From the NCBI GenBank assembly GCA_036365455.1, contig JAWQUS010000010.1, forward strand, positions 15,632,501 to 15,696,500: a stretch of DNA of 64,000 bases. Direction: 5' to 3'. Position numbers and translations under genes: made by a program. The notes under the pieces were generated by a model. The model was not told the origin of the DNA, did no database searches, and was given only the letters and a program-made list of their open reading frames with translations. Shown here piece after piece: positions 43,129-53,350 of this stretch. Position 1 is the stretch's first letter; each line of letters opens with the position of its first letter. This stretch comes from Macrosoma leucophasiata (Eukaryota > Arthropoda > Insecta > Lepidoptera > Hedylidae).

Positions 43129-43888
43129 AAGGTTTTATATTTAAATATAAAAGATTTTTTAGGATGAACAACAATCATATCTTCAAGAAACAATTTTTCT
43201 ATTGATTATTTTGGTACATATCAATAATGTACGGTATCATAATGCATCTCCGCGGCAGGTCCGCAGTGAAGGGTGGAAGCTCGACAAGAATGCCATGCGT
43301 CACTGTCCGAGCTCGAGACCGGCACAAGTTTGGACCGGCGACTGTGGCACGTCATCCTGATTGAATTGCGATCCCGTTCGGAATGTATCTCAACCATATA
43401 TCCCATCCATGTACAGAATACAGCAACGGAAGCGAGAGACATAAACATTCCTCATTTCCGAATTGAAAATTATACAGCAACATTCATAAGATTGTTAAAA
43501 ATATTATCGTGTCTGCTACATTAAGTAAAAAACAACAAAGGTCCATTAAATGTCACTGAAGTCAATTAAACTTCCTAAAACAATGAGGGGGACACAAACG
43601 GAAGATACTTTTATACATCTTATGTATACATTTTTGTAAAACAAAGTCCGCTACCGCGTCTGTCTGTCTGTGTGTTCGAGATAAATTTTAAGACTCCTTC
43701 ACGAATTTTCATGCGGTTTTCATCTATACAATGTGTCCCAGGGATAAGTGACCACCCGGCGTTTTTCGAATATTTGTACAAAATTAAGGATAGTACTCTT
43801 ATTATATTGGACTTACCTTTTACTTAACCTTTTTTTAGCAAAAACGCGTAACGTGCTGCAGTTTTTTAAAGATATTTCCTTAGTTTTT
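43129..43888. other. Unannotated DNA with repeat fragments
   Basis: 43240-43400 is a GC-richer patch with an 83-codon frame of no known domain. 43640-43740 (AAAACAAAGTCCGCTACCGC, CATGCGGTTTTCATCTATAC) resembles the body of a common lepidopteran short Helitron without its ends. ACAATGTGTCCCAGGG at 43730 is another common lepidopteran fragment. Confidence 0.4.
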
Positions 43889-44181
43889 AACCGAGTTCAA
43901 AAAAACGAGAAGGTTCTCAATTCGGCCGGTATATATATTTTTTTTATTTATGTACGCCAATTTCGCCCAGATTTCTGGACCGATTTACGTAATTCTTGTT
44001 GTGTTTGATGCGGAATAGTTTCTAATTGGTCCCATAACAATTATTCAGGTAGGCCCATTAGTTTTTATTTTATGAGGCAGCGACTTCAATCCTATTAGTA
44101 AATAACACATATAAATAATAGGTAGTATACAATTAATATTAAATCTGTATAATTTTTTACTTTTAAGATTTGAAATCGGTT
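43889..44181. mobile_element. TIR element E, full copy (293 bp)
   Basis: AACCGAGTTCAAA at the left end and TTTGAAATCGGTT at the right are 13-bp inverted repeats with one mismatch. One half (GAGAAGGTTCTCAATTCGGC, TGGTCCCATAACAATTATTC) recurs at 5097 and 53765. The other half (GCGACTTCAATCCTATTAGT) recurs twice at 52895-53350. Target duplication not clear; non-coding. Confidence 0.65.
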
Positions 44182-44456
44182 TTTCTTAACGTAGTTATTT
44201 TTATTACATCTTTCTTCATTCATTTTTTTTATTGACTAGCCGAAATCATAGCTTATCAAATGAAATAATCAAACATAACTACAAATTCTTTATAAAACAT
44301 TCACGCTCATTTTACATCAATGGTAAGTAAATAGGTACCGGAGCCTAAATAAAGACATTTACAAAAAACTAGAAGTTTCAATGCTAGCTGCATTGAGACT
44401 TCTATTTTTTTGTTCTAGTCTATTTCATTGTCACTCCTGAGGCATTTATTATTTAA

Positions 44457-44671
44457 CTAGCGACCCGCCCCAGCTTCACACGGGTACCATTTATTATATT
44501 GTGGGGACGCGTCCGACTATAAGTACGATATTGATAAATTATGGATATAAACCTTCCTCAGAAAACCCTCTTTCCAACATTTTAAACAGGAACATAATCC
44601 GTTCACAACTTGCCGAGATTAACGCATACATACAGATAGAGAAAATAGGGGGACTTTATAATATGTAGTGA
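44457..44671 (-). mobile_element. Short non-autonomous Helitron
   Basis: Minus strand: 5' A|TCACTACATATTATAAAGTC, interior GAGGAAGGTTTATATCCATA, 3' CGTGTGAAGCTGGGGCGGGTC then GCTAG|T. The ends and length (215 bp) fit a common lepidopteran Helitron. Confidence 0.7.
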
Positions 44672-44711
44672 TTGTGTGGGAAATTAAAGGGGCCATAAAT
44701 ATTCTTATGAA

Positions 44712-44876
44712 TCACATTATGTAATAAAAGTGGCAAACAAGCATGCAGTTCACATTGATGTTAAGTGATGACTGCAGCCTATAGACACCCACACAATGAC
44801 CAGAGGTCAAAATGCAGATGCGCTGCCACTCCTGAGGCATTAGGTGTTATGCCTCTGTGCCAGAAATTACAGAGAC
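44712..44876 (+). mobile_element. Repeat M, 3'-truncated
   Basis: GTGGCAAACAAGCATGCAG, GTTAAGTGATGACTGCAGCC, GATGCGCTGCCACTCCTGAG and GTGCCAGAAATTACAGAGAC, then it stops; the half with the terminal palindrome is missing. Confidence 0.8.
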
Positions 44877-45612
44877 CTTCATCCATCAAACTGCTGGCCA
44901 TACAAGATCCTATATAAAGTTAATTTTAGAACGTATTATGTTCATATTTCCGTCCAAAACAGTTGGCTGGTTAGACTTGGGTCGTGTAATGCGGCATCGT
45001 CGCAACAACGCCGCGGCCCGATCTTGTGTACGTGTCACAGAATAACTCAGAGCCGTAATGCTGGCAACTTCGTCTGCTCACTGCTCTCGCCGAGAGATTT
45101 TATGTATATTATTATAACACCTACCTCCGAGCTTTGAATCACCGTAGAACTCAATCCTAAACGTCTTTATGAACCCGGGGAGACGTGCTCGTTATACATA
45201 AAGTGGATAATAATTATTTATTCCTTTTTTCTCTCCTTCGTACATTATTCCCGTTAGTCATTATACTTTAAAGTAACATAACTCGCTAAAAATAATTTTT
45301 CAAACGTGATATGAACACTTATAATAGGTAAATATAGTGATTTTGAAAAGTATCGCTTAAAGCCCTGAATTTCCATATAAGATATGAGTATGTACCTACT
45401 TTATACTTTAAGGTATTCCTGCATATAATACCTACCTATTTACTTCAATTATTAAGTGACAGACGTTCGTAGTTTTATGAAATAAAGTATTTTCTCACAA
45501 GAAAGTATGGTTTTTTTAAAACCAAATCACAAATGATGCCAAGGAAGGATGTCGTTTGCTCCAGAATTCTACATTTAAGAGCTGATAAAAAGATAAACAC
45601 TTCAGTTAAAAT
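44877..45612. other. Unannotated DNA
   Basis: Two overlapping short frames at 44844-45137 extend out of repeat M and have no domain. Nothing else recognised. Confidence 0.4.
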
Positions 45613-45620
45613 CTCCTCCG

Positions 45621-45915
45621 CAGTGGCGGACTAAGATCATCAGGGACCCGGGGCGGCATTTTGTCATTTGGAGCACCAGTAGCCCGGCGCACGAGCAAAA
45701 AAATACATCATGGGGTAAAATTAGGAGACCCCTGCCCACACACATATAGCCCCCTCCCCCCTCTAGATTCTAAAATACACAAAAAGGAAAAACCACCGCG
45801 CGAGCTAAAAAAATTACATTTCCCTGGGTAAGCTCCACAAATCGGTCATGTTTCCTAGCGACCGGTCGATGTTTGGAGGCCCCTAGAACCGGAGGCCCGT
45901 GGCGGACCGCCCCTG
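45621..45915. mobile_element. hAT-type MITE with perfect 8-bp duplication
   Basis: Begins CAGTGGCGGACTAAG and ends GGCGGACCGCCCCTG; terminal CAGTGGCGG / CCGCCCCTG are inverted with one mismatch. CTCCTCCG occurs immediately on both sides (45613-45620, 45916-45923). 8-bp duplications and CAG(T/G)G ends are characteristic of hAT. The interior is GC-rich with no transposase. Insertion was into a Helitron-like segment that resumes at CTCCTCCGAAACGGATTGAC. Confidence 0.8.
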
Positions 45916-45923
45916 CTCCTCCG

Positions 45924-46005
45924 AAACGGATTGACCAATCCTTATCAAATTTTGTGTGTAGGTAAATTTGGTAGATTACATAATTATAATCGGATGCAGA
46001 CAATT
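45924..46005 (-). mobile_element. Helitron-like fragment
   Basis: AAACGGATTGACCAATCCTTATCAAATTTTGTGTGTAGGTAAATTTG resembles the body of the element at 55870-56104; ends are not visible. Confidence 0.4.
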
Positions 46006-46515
46006 TTTAAATCCCAATACTAAGGGTGGCTCACATCGTTTTTTTTTTGTACATTTTGCTATTTTTATTTCTTTACGATAATGCACTAAAATACTAAAAT
46101 ATTCATTGCGGTATCAGGTATACTACTCGTATATAAGTATAGGTATGTATAAAATATTTTTCTAAGGCAAAAATAAAACAAAACATTAATATTCAAAACA
46201 TGAGTTCAATAGCAGCTGTTTGATTATCTCCGATGAAGAGCGAAAGCAAATTTAAAATTCCTTCAACGTTGCAGTAAAACGACGCCTGAGACTAAACAGG
46301 AAAAACCTATGACTAGAAATTAGTCTCTCGATTTCTGGATCATTTTGTATACCTACGTGGTATAGCTTTCTTCTCATTGCTTCTAAAAATAAATAACGGA
46401 ACGTGTATCTATAGGAGAGTATTTGGAAATATATTATTATGGCCCCGTAATAACTATCACAGAGTTAAAACAACTTAGGCTTCAGGGATGACAACACATC
46501 TTCTTTGTATGTCGT
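46006..46515. other. Unannotated DNA
   Basis: A short piece at about 46435-46510 (TATGGCCCCGTAATAACTAT) may be an inverted scrap of repeat M. Nothing else recognised. Confidence 0.35.
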
Positions 46516-46519
46516 GAAA

Positions 46520-46700
46520 TGGAAAACAAGCATATACTTCACATTGATGGTAAGCGAAAGTTGTAGTCTATAAATATCTGCATAAAAACCAGAGATTTCA
46601 ATGTAGATGCGTTGCCACTCCTGAGGTTTAAGCTATTATACCGATGTGCCGGAAGTTACAGGTTGTACATTATCGTGGCATGATAGCACTGAACTCTTTC
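46520..46700 (+). mobile_element. Repeat M, old partial copy
   Basis: AAACAAGCATATACTTCACA, GATGCGTTGCCACTCCTGAG, GTGCCGGAAGTTACAGG and GCATGATAGCACTGAACTC, with the 3' half missing and a poly-T run after it. Confidence 0.65.
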
Positions 46701-46724
46701 TATTCATTTTTTTTTTTACATTAG

Positions 46725-47018
46725 CTTCTTTTTTTATATAATGGAAGTGGCAAACAAGCATGCAGTTCACATTGATGTTAAGTGATGACTGCAGACTAAA
46801 GACTATAGACACCCACTCTAAGACCAAGTTCGAAATGCAGGTGCGTTACCACTCCTGAAGCCTAAGGTGTTATGCCTCTGTGCCGGAAATCACAGGGCCT
46901 TACATTACCACCTGACCGGAACACGATAGTGTTGAACACTACCATTTAGCGGCAAGTATAGGTAATGCGGTGGTGCCTACGCCCGCGAGCTCCGTCACAG
47001 GAGCTCTACTACCAGTAA
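46725..47018 (+). mobile_element. Metulj-like repeat M, full copy
   Basis: TTTTTTTATATAATGGAAGT through GTGATGACTGCAGAC, GTGCGTTACCACTCCTGAAG, GGTAATGCGGTGGTGCC to GAGCTCCGTCACAGGAGCTC and TACTACCAGTA. It follows an older copy head-to-tail. Confidence 0.88.
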
Positions 47019-47691
47019 AAAGTTCTTAGAAATGAATTATGATGAAGGTATAAATGACATCTAAAATTATCAAAATTCATATAATAACGAGTATTCATGA
47101 ACTATTTATGATTATTTTTATTATTTTGTGATTTTCAATTAATTATAATGATATGCGAGCTTAAGCGGTGTTATACGGCTTACCACGGACTACAATGCAC
47201 ACTTCTTGATTAAAAATGCATAAACCATGAGTAGGGTAAAGGTACTACACGTGACTGCGATAATTTCAACGCCAAGTAAATTGTTTTCGAAATAAGGCTC
47301 AGATGAGAATTTTATATGATAGTCATATTTAAAGACCCACAACTCGACATTATTTAAATTTGTTTGGGTAATCTTTTCATGTCAATCGGTAACGTTTTTA
47401 ATTGTGGTAAGAAGTAGGTAGAGGTGGGGTCCGCTAAATGGGTGACAGTGTCATATTACCTTAAGAAACCATACCATACATATCCAGTTAATTTTGAACA
47501 CGTTGCATATATCAATAATTATTATTAATATATTGACGGGGACGAACGTGACATTTTTTTAATTTACACACACGATATTATGGTAGTCTTTAGTGCTGTA
47601 TTGGTCAAAACTTGATCAACTTACTTAAAGAGATAACGCTCTACAGAGCCGAAGTCTCTTTCCTAAGCTCGATGTGTAATATTTTTTCGTA
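47019..47691. other. Unannotated DNA with low-copy repeat G
   Basis: 47595-47680 (GTATTGGTCAAAACTTGATC, AGAGATAACGCTCTACAG, GAAGTCTCTTTCCTAA) is similar to 50180-50278. Otherwise nothing recognised. Confidence 0.4.
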
Positions 47692-47703
47692 TTTGTAAAT
47701 GTA

Positions 47704-48015
47704 ATCGTAACTTCACGCCTGTAATCCCCGAAGGGGTAGGCAGAGGTAAATGCATGCATTCAAGCATACATGCAAACACCCAGGATTCGCCGGTTACGTT
47801 TTGGCCCATGTAACAGATGGCGAGCCTATTGATATCTCCGGGCACATTACCAAACTTCGAGGTACTGTGAAATATCCAGAAAATGGAAAAATCCCAATAG
47901 AACCAGAGATAAAGGCATTTACACCATTACCTCTGATAACCTACCCTACCCCGGAATCGAACCCAGGACCTCAGCTTAGTAGTAGCGGCCTGCGACCACT
48001 AGGCTACCGAGGCAG
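47704..48015 (-). mobile_element. SINE-A, full length with 12-bp duplication
   Basis: Minus strand head CTGCCTCGGTAGCCTAGTGG, GGTCCTGGGTTCGATTCCGG (good B box), tail AACCGGCGAATCCTGGGTG. TTTGTAAATGTA flanks both sides (47692-47703, 48016-48027). Intact A and B boxes make it potentially transcribable by Pol III. Confidence 0.9.
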
Positions 48016-48027
48016 TTTGTAAATGTA

Positions 48028-48896
48028 GCTCTCAATATACCTACGATTATGTATTTTGAAATTAGTTTGAGATTCAAAGACTGTCTGTAACGTTTGATTA
48101 TAACTATTTTCCCATTAAAAAGTCATCTCCTGAGGACTTAAGTCTTTACCTCGGTACATCATAAATCTTCAGTTCTTTAACAGTTACAGTATTATTTGCT
48201 AAATATTTAAAATTATTTTTTTGCAATTAAATAACGTATAGTCCACTATACCCGGTCGGACCCTATCCATCCCCCAACAAGTTTTCAGCATTATTGGACA
48301 GAGCACCATTGTATTATGTTTGTGTACAGTTAATTAAGTCGCTTGTCACCAACGAGGCAGCTCCCATAGCTTAATACTTTAAGCCCTTAAAACACAAACT
48401 ACAACTCTTCACTATATTATATCCTCTTAACGAGCTCTTTTGGAAGGCTTGTGAATTTAATTAATAAGTACACAGTATAAACCTAAATTGCATTACCTGC
48501 ATGTTTAAATTATATCACGATTGAGTTAATCAGTAACTTACTTGCACTCGTTGTGGTAACTGGATCGTTTTCGTCGCTACATTTCAGTATATTTAGTAGT
48601 GTAGTGTAATACCGACCAAAATATAACGGTTCTTAATGTCGTCATTCCGATTTCTACTTAGATACTTTACTTAGCTGATCAATCAATAATTGGAGACTAT
48701 TTACCCACCTAAATCTGCTTTAACCCATTCCCTGTCCTAAACAATAGCTTATACAATGCAAATGCTCACATGTGATTTAATTTAAAATTAAATTTAATTT
48801 AATTTAAATTTAATTTAATTTAAATTTAAAATTTAAATTTAAAAAAACTTGGACCTGTTAAGTATGGCAAATAATTTTACACGCTATCTTCTTTAA
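48028..48896. other. Unannotated DNA with an AATTT-type repeat
   Basis: 48775-48845 is a simple TTTAA/AATTT run that can fold on itself. Nothing else is recognised. Confidence 0.45.
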
Positions 48897-49060
48897 CGGC
48901 CTCTGTAGTCTAATGGGAGTAGGCCACTATTGCTACGACAATTTTTACATACTACTATTCGGCAGTTTCGCAGTGAAAATCCCTGAATCTACCTAGTAAT
49001 GTTTCGCCACCTTATTATTTGGAACAAAACGTATCCGGTGAAACGTAGGTACATATTACC
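48897..49060 (+). mobile_element. SINE-A, decayed and internally deleted
   Basis: GGCCTCTGTAGTCTAATGGG, AGTAGGCCACTATTGCTACG, then TTCGCAGTGAAAATCC and CAAAACGTATCCGGTGAAAC. The B box is deleted. Confidence 0.55.
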
Positions 49061-49825
49061 ATTCATTTACATATGTATGTAAGTATAATAATTAATTAAA
49101 ATATAATACGTAGTTACTTAAAATAGGATAGTACTTTTCTGTCTTGTATACCTACTTCTTACAGTAGTCCTACGTAAAAGAAAATAATTAAAAAATACTG
49201 CTTTAATACGTAATATAATTTATCTCCGGTCTTTTCGACAAAATTAGTTCCGAGGTGATGTATCATTCTCCTTTATTACACCGTAAAAATGACGGCGGAA
49301 GGTGAGATGGAAAGCGGAAGTATATTACGGAAGGGGGCAATTTGAAGGAAATATATCCGTAACTAGTCGCCCGCCTGTCCCCGCCGACAATCCGTCATGC
49401 TGCCAGTATCAATTAAGCCTATACCGCCAATTCAGTCGCATCTATTAGGTACCCTATTTGATTTATAAAATTAATGATTATACGGTACGAGGTAATCTTT
49501 CATACCCGGTTTCAACAACTCATTTTTAACTTTAACATCTTTACTCAACTTTATACGAGCAGCTTATTCACATGTTTTTTTTTAATTTTTGTAACCTTCT
49601 GCAAATAAGGCGAAGGTTCTATGTTCGGCTGTACGAGTATTTATATTTTTATTTGATGTCATTCATTTGGCAAATAAGCATTCAGTTTACATAGATGTAC
49701 AGTGTATATATTGCACATCGAGCCTACGACAGAGACAATCGGATAGTTTCGACTTCGTAGAGCGTTATCTCTGCTGCACACTGCCTACGTAAGCACTGAT
49801 AGTCTGGTATTGGTCAAAGTTTTTT
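49061..49825. other. Unannotated DNA with repeat G copy
   Basis: 49715-49822 (ATTGCACATCGAGCCTACGA, GACAATCGGATAGTTTCG, GTATTGGTCAAAG) is repeated directly at 50112-50195 on the other side of a repeat M copy. Confidence 0.45.
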
Positions 49826-50108
49826 ACTGGCGTTAGAGCTCCAGTGACGGAGCTCGGGCGTAGGCACCACCGCATTACCTAATAGTATACTTGTTGCTAA
49901 AAGGTAGTGTTCAGCACTATCATGTTTCGGTCAGGTAATGTACGGACCTGTAATTTCCGGCACAGAGGCATAACACCTTAGGCCTCAGGAGTGGTAACGC
50001 AACTACATTTTGACAATGGTCTTTGTGTGGGAGTCAATAGGCTACAGTTATCACTTAACATCAATGTGAACTGCATGCTTGTTTGCCTCTTCCATTACAT
50101 AAAAAAAG
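49826..50108 (-). mobile_element. Metulj-like repeat M between direct duplications
   Basis: GTTAGAGCTCCAGTGACGGAG, GTAGTGTTCAGCACTATCAT, AGGAGTGGTAACGCAACTAC and TTCCATTACATAAAAAAAG. It is bracketed by ~85-110-bp direct copies of repeat G (49715-49822 and 50112-50195). Confidence 0.85.
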
Positions 50109-51195
50109 AAATATTGCACATCGAGCCTACGACACAGACAATCGGCTAGTTTCGCTAGCCTACGAAAGCACTTATAGTCCGGTATTGGTCAAAACATGAT
50201 CAAAATGGTTGACAGGTAAGGTGTGAAAGAGATAACGCTCTACCGACTCGAAATAAACCGAAGCCTCTTTCCTAAAATCCATTTGCAGTAAATATATCTT
50301 GTTGAATACTGTAGTGATACCTATATCTACGAACTCAATTTAGATTCGTTGCCTCTCCTGAGGACTAAGGTCTTATGCCTCTGTGTCGGAAATTGCGGGG
50401 GTAAATGTTCCGTGCAGGTGACCTAGCACGGCAAACCCGTTCTGCAAACACAGGTGTTAAGTTTCATGTACGCACAACTTAAAATAGATGTTGTTTAAGT
50501 TGATACGTTCTAGCATAGTCAAAAAGAACTGTAAACTGCAAAAAGAGATGTAAACAGCAAAAAAACTGTAAATCGAATTTAAAATACAAAATGTGTAGAC
50601 CAGCTTTATTAACGCGCCGCTGAAAAAGCGTTCGTGTGAACTTACTTAGTGTTTCACATTAAATGCAATAGATGTAGATTTAATCTGCAAAAAGTGACTA
50701 CGATGGTTGTGTTTCTAATTTCCAGCCAAAAAAACTATGCAGTATGCAAATACAGAATACACTAAACAAGATCTTGGCGGTAAATATTAACGTCGGCCTG
50801 TTGGTGGCATCACCCAGCATAAATATTCGGAATAACTTATGCGCGCCATGGCCCGCCGCTCGGCGACACAAAAACACCTCTGAAACGGAGCTTTGATTTT
50901 AAATTCTAATTTTATGATTCGTCTTGTTTGCATATCACAACCGCAATGTATTTGGGAGGCACTCGGGTGCCTAGGTAAATGGTGCAATTACTGATCCCAA
51001 ATCTGAATAAATCATTTTACCAGCCAACTGCGCAAGTTAAGTGAAATGAAACCTTTGAAACAACACAGTGTACTTTTTTGTAATATATTATAACCAGAAT
51101 AACCACGATATCCAACAATGCAACGTTTATAAATTTATGTGATAGTGGATATGATTAGTTTATACGTACCTATATGCTTATAATAATAATGGCAA
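50109..51195. other. Repeat G copy, repeat M scrap, then unannotated
   Basis: 50112-50280 is repeat G. 50330-50400 (TGCCTCTCCTGAGGACTAAG, GTGTCGGAAATTGCGG) is a scrap of repeat M. Beyond that nothing is recognised. Confidence 0.45.
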
Positions 51196-51530
51196 CCCAT
51201 TATACGTCCCACTGCTGGGCACGAGTCTCTTTCCTTTTTGGGGGGAGGCCTGGAGCTTACTCCATCACACTGCTCCAATGCGGGTTGGTGGAGATGCGAG
51301 TTAGTGGCCAACCCGCTGTCGGATGTTTTCAAAACGCGCATAAGACAGGGTTTAACGACTGCTATAGATAGCAGTCGTTAAACCCTGTCTTATGCGATCG
51401 CAACCGGTCCCAAGCACGGAAACGCACATTTAATTTGCCACTAGCGGTCACCCATCACACTACCCGACCGCGCCCGTAGTGCTTAATCGTAGATCGCTTA
51501 TGATCTTCACCGGCCGCGGAGCCATGCGCG
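51196..51530 (-). mobile_element. SINE with 5S rRNA-like head and RTE-like tail, copy 2
   Basis: Minus strand: GCGCATGGCTCCGCGGCC, GATTAAGCACTACGGGCGCG, GATGGGTGACCGCTAGTGG. The TTAAGCA...CGGGCG...GATGGGTGACCGC pattern is the signature of 5S rRNA around its internal promoter. The body has AAAACATCCGACAGCGGGTT. The tail CCTCCCCCC...CCCAGCAGTGGGACGTATAATGGGTTGCCATTATTATTAT resembles the RTE 3' end at 8555-8600 (GAGGCCTATGTTCAGCAGTGGACGTCC). This is the arrangement of a SINE3-type element mobilised by an RTE LINE. A 29-bp inverted duplication lies inside (51337-51396). Confidence 0.65.
51337..51396. repeat. Perfect 29-bp palindrome inside the 5S-headed SINE
   Basis: Left arm 51337-51365 (starting CGCATAAGACAGGGTTTAAC) and right arm 51368-51396 are exact reverse complements with a 2-base centre. 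The other SINE copy (near 11455-11490) has only the one orientation, so the inversion is private to this copy. Confidence 0.9.
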
Positions 51531-51559
51531 AAAAAATACAGGCTGTCTCTTCGGGGTAT

Positions 51560-51763
51560 TTTTTTATGTAACGAAGATGGTTCACATTAATGTTAAGTTA
51601 TGAGTGTAGCATTTATATATCTACACAAAAACCAGAGGTAGAAATGCAAATGCGTTGCCACCTCTAAGATAATTTTAAGTCTTTGTGATAGTTATTACAG
51701 GGCTATTATTACATTACCACCTAACCGGAACACGATAGAGCCGAACTAGTGTTCGGCTCTATC
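51560..51763 (+). mobile_element. Repeat M, old copy ending in a hairpin
   Basis: TTTTTATGTAACGAAGATGG, GTTAAGTTATGAGTGTAGC, AAATGCGTTGCCACCTC, CACCTAACCGGAACACGATAG, then a 14-bp inverted repeat (CGATAGAGCCGAAC / GTTCGGCTCTATCG, 51735-51767). Confidence 0.65.
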
Positions 51764-51825
51764 GTACTCTCTGCCTACCCCGTTAGGGACCTGGAGTGAA
51801 GATACATACAAACATACAGATTTGA
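51764..51825 (+). mobile_element. SINE-D tail fragment
   Basis: CTCTCTGCCTACCCCGTTAG, GGACCTGGAGTGAAGATACATAC, matching 39470-39525. Confidence 0.55.
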
Positions 51826-52894
51826 TAATGCGCTGGTGCCTGCGAGTCCCAACAATGGAACTACCAGCAGTATTTATTTTCAATTTGTTGGTTTGCGCTC
51901 TACTCTGACTCTAGTGTGTCTGTTTAATCCTTCAGGTTCCCACTGTTTTTATTAGATTGTCCATCTGAACCCATCGATTAGATGGATAGTCTTATACACA
52001 CTGGTTTAGATGAGATGTAATTATTGAATATATGTATTTGCTTATACTGATGGTAGAGCTCCAATGACGGAGCTCGAGTGGGTAAACACCATGCCACTTG
52101 CCGCTTAATGCTAATTCCTCCTTCACTATGCGTCGCATGGCTTTTGGTTCTATTTAAGTATCTCTACGATCAGGTTTATAACTGGTTAAGTATGTGTATG
52201 TCTGTGGACGCCATTACTGTCACAATTAATGACAGCAATGGCAGCCGCCGTCTTGTAAAAAAGAGCACTTGGAACCATCAGTCAGATTGCAAAACAATGT
52301 TATTTTATATTATAGTCACATTTATGAATTGGGACAAAGTTATAACACCACACAATAACCAAGAAGCAGTGCAATGCTTACAATAGGTTTTGCATCCGAA
52401 CAAACCGACCTTACGGGCAATTCAATACGCAGGTGAATCTACGGAACACAACAAGTTAACTAAAATTTAAACCGGATTTAAAACAAAAGAAGCGAAAACG
52501 TCACAATAATTTCGGTAATTCGTGTCTTGCAAAACGTAATTCCCTAAGATTACTTTCAGCGAGTTGCGTAACTAATGAAGTAACTTGTGACACGGGTCGG
52601 ACCCTGGGATCGACGTAATCAAATTAATGAGAAAACTTCACTTCAATTTAGGGTTTCCTCCCTCAATCTTTAGGTTATTTGGCAGCGGTCAAGTGGCTGA
52701 ATGGGCATGTTAAAACATATTTTGACTTGAGCCCCACTATGAACATGACAGATACTAGGTGATTATGGTTGTGCTTTGTACTCGTAAAATTGTAAAGCCT
52801 ACCTAGCTGAGATAGTTCACCTTTTAACTTCGTTATAAATACTCCTACTATAGGACTTAAATAATGTTTCCCAAACGGGATCTGTTAAATAGAA
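51826..52894. other. Unannotated DNA with repeat M end fragment
   Basis: 52046-52076 (TGATGGTAGAGCTCCAATGACGGAGCTCG) is the terminal palindrome of repeat M, inverted. A 102-codon plus frame from 52078 has no known domain. Nothing else is recognised. Confidence 0.4.
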
Positions 52895-53029
52895 ATAAAA
52901 ATAACTACGTTAAGAAAAACCGATTTCAAATCTAAAATGTAAAAAATAATTAAGATTTAATATTAATTATATACTACCTATTATTTATATGTGTTATTTA
53001 CTAAAAGGATCGAAGTCGCTGCCAAGCCT
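52895..53029 (-). mobile_element. TIR element E half, left arm of an inverted pair
   Basis: AATAACTACGTTAAGAAAAACCG to GAAGTCGCTGCCAAGCC, reverse complement of 53222-53350 with few differences. With the right arm it forms a ~130-bp fold-back. Confidence 0.7.
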
Positions 53030-53089
53030 TAAACAAATAATTATATTTTAATCACTTAAATATGAATACGACCAAATTAATACAATGAA

Positions 53090-53189
53090 CAAAACGTAAC
53101 CGGCGAATCGTGGGTGTTTGCATGTATGCTTGAATGCATGCATTTACCTCTGCCTACCCCTTCGGGGATTACAGGCATAAAGTTACGTT
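53090..53189 (+). mobile_element. SINE-A, 5'-truncated, 13-bp duplication
   Basis: AAAACGTAACCGGCGAATCG to GGCATAAAGTTACGTTT. TTAATACAATGAA flanks both sides (53077-53089, 53190-53202). It landed in the loop between the inverted E halves. Confidence 0.9.
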
Positions 53190-53221
53190 TTAATACAATG
53201 AAATGCCTTCTTTAATGATTT

Positions 53222-53350
53222 TGGCTTGGCACCGACTTCAATCCTATTAGTAAATAACACATATAAATAATAGGTAGTATATAATTAATATTAAATCTGT
53301 ATTATTTTTTACTTTTAAGATTTGAAGTCGGTTTTTCTTAACGTAGTTAT
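53222..53350 (+). mobile_element. TIR element E half, right arm of an inverted pair
   Basis: GGCTTGGCACCGACTTCAATCC to GATTTGAAGTCGGTTTTTCT and CGTAGTTATTTTTATT, as in 44080-44215. Confidence 0.7.
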
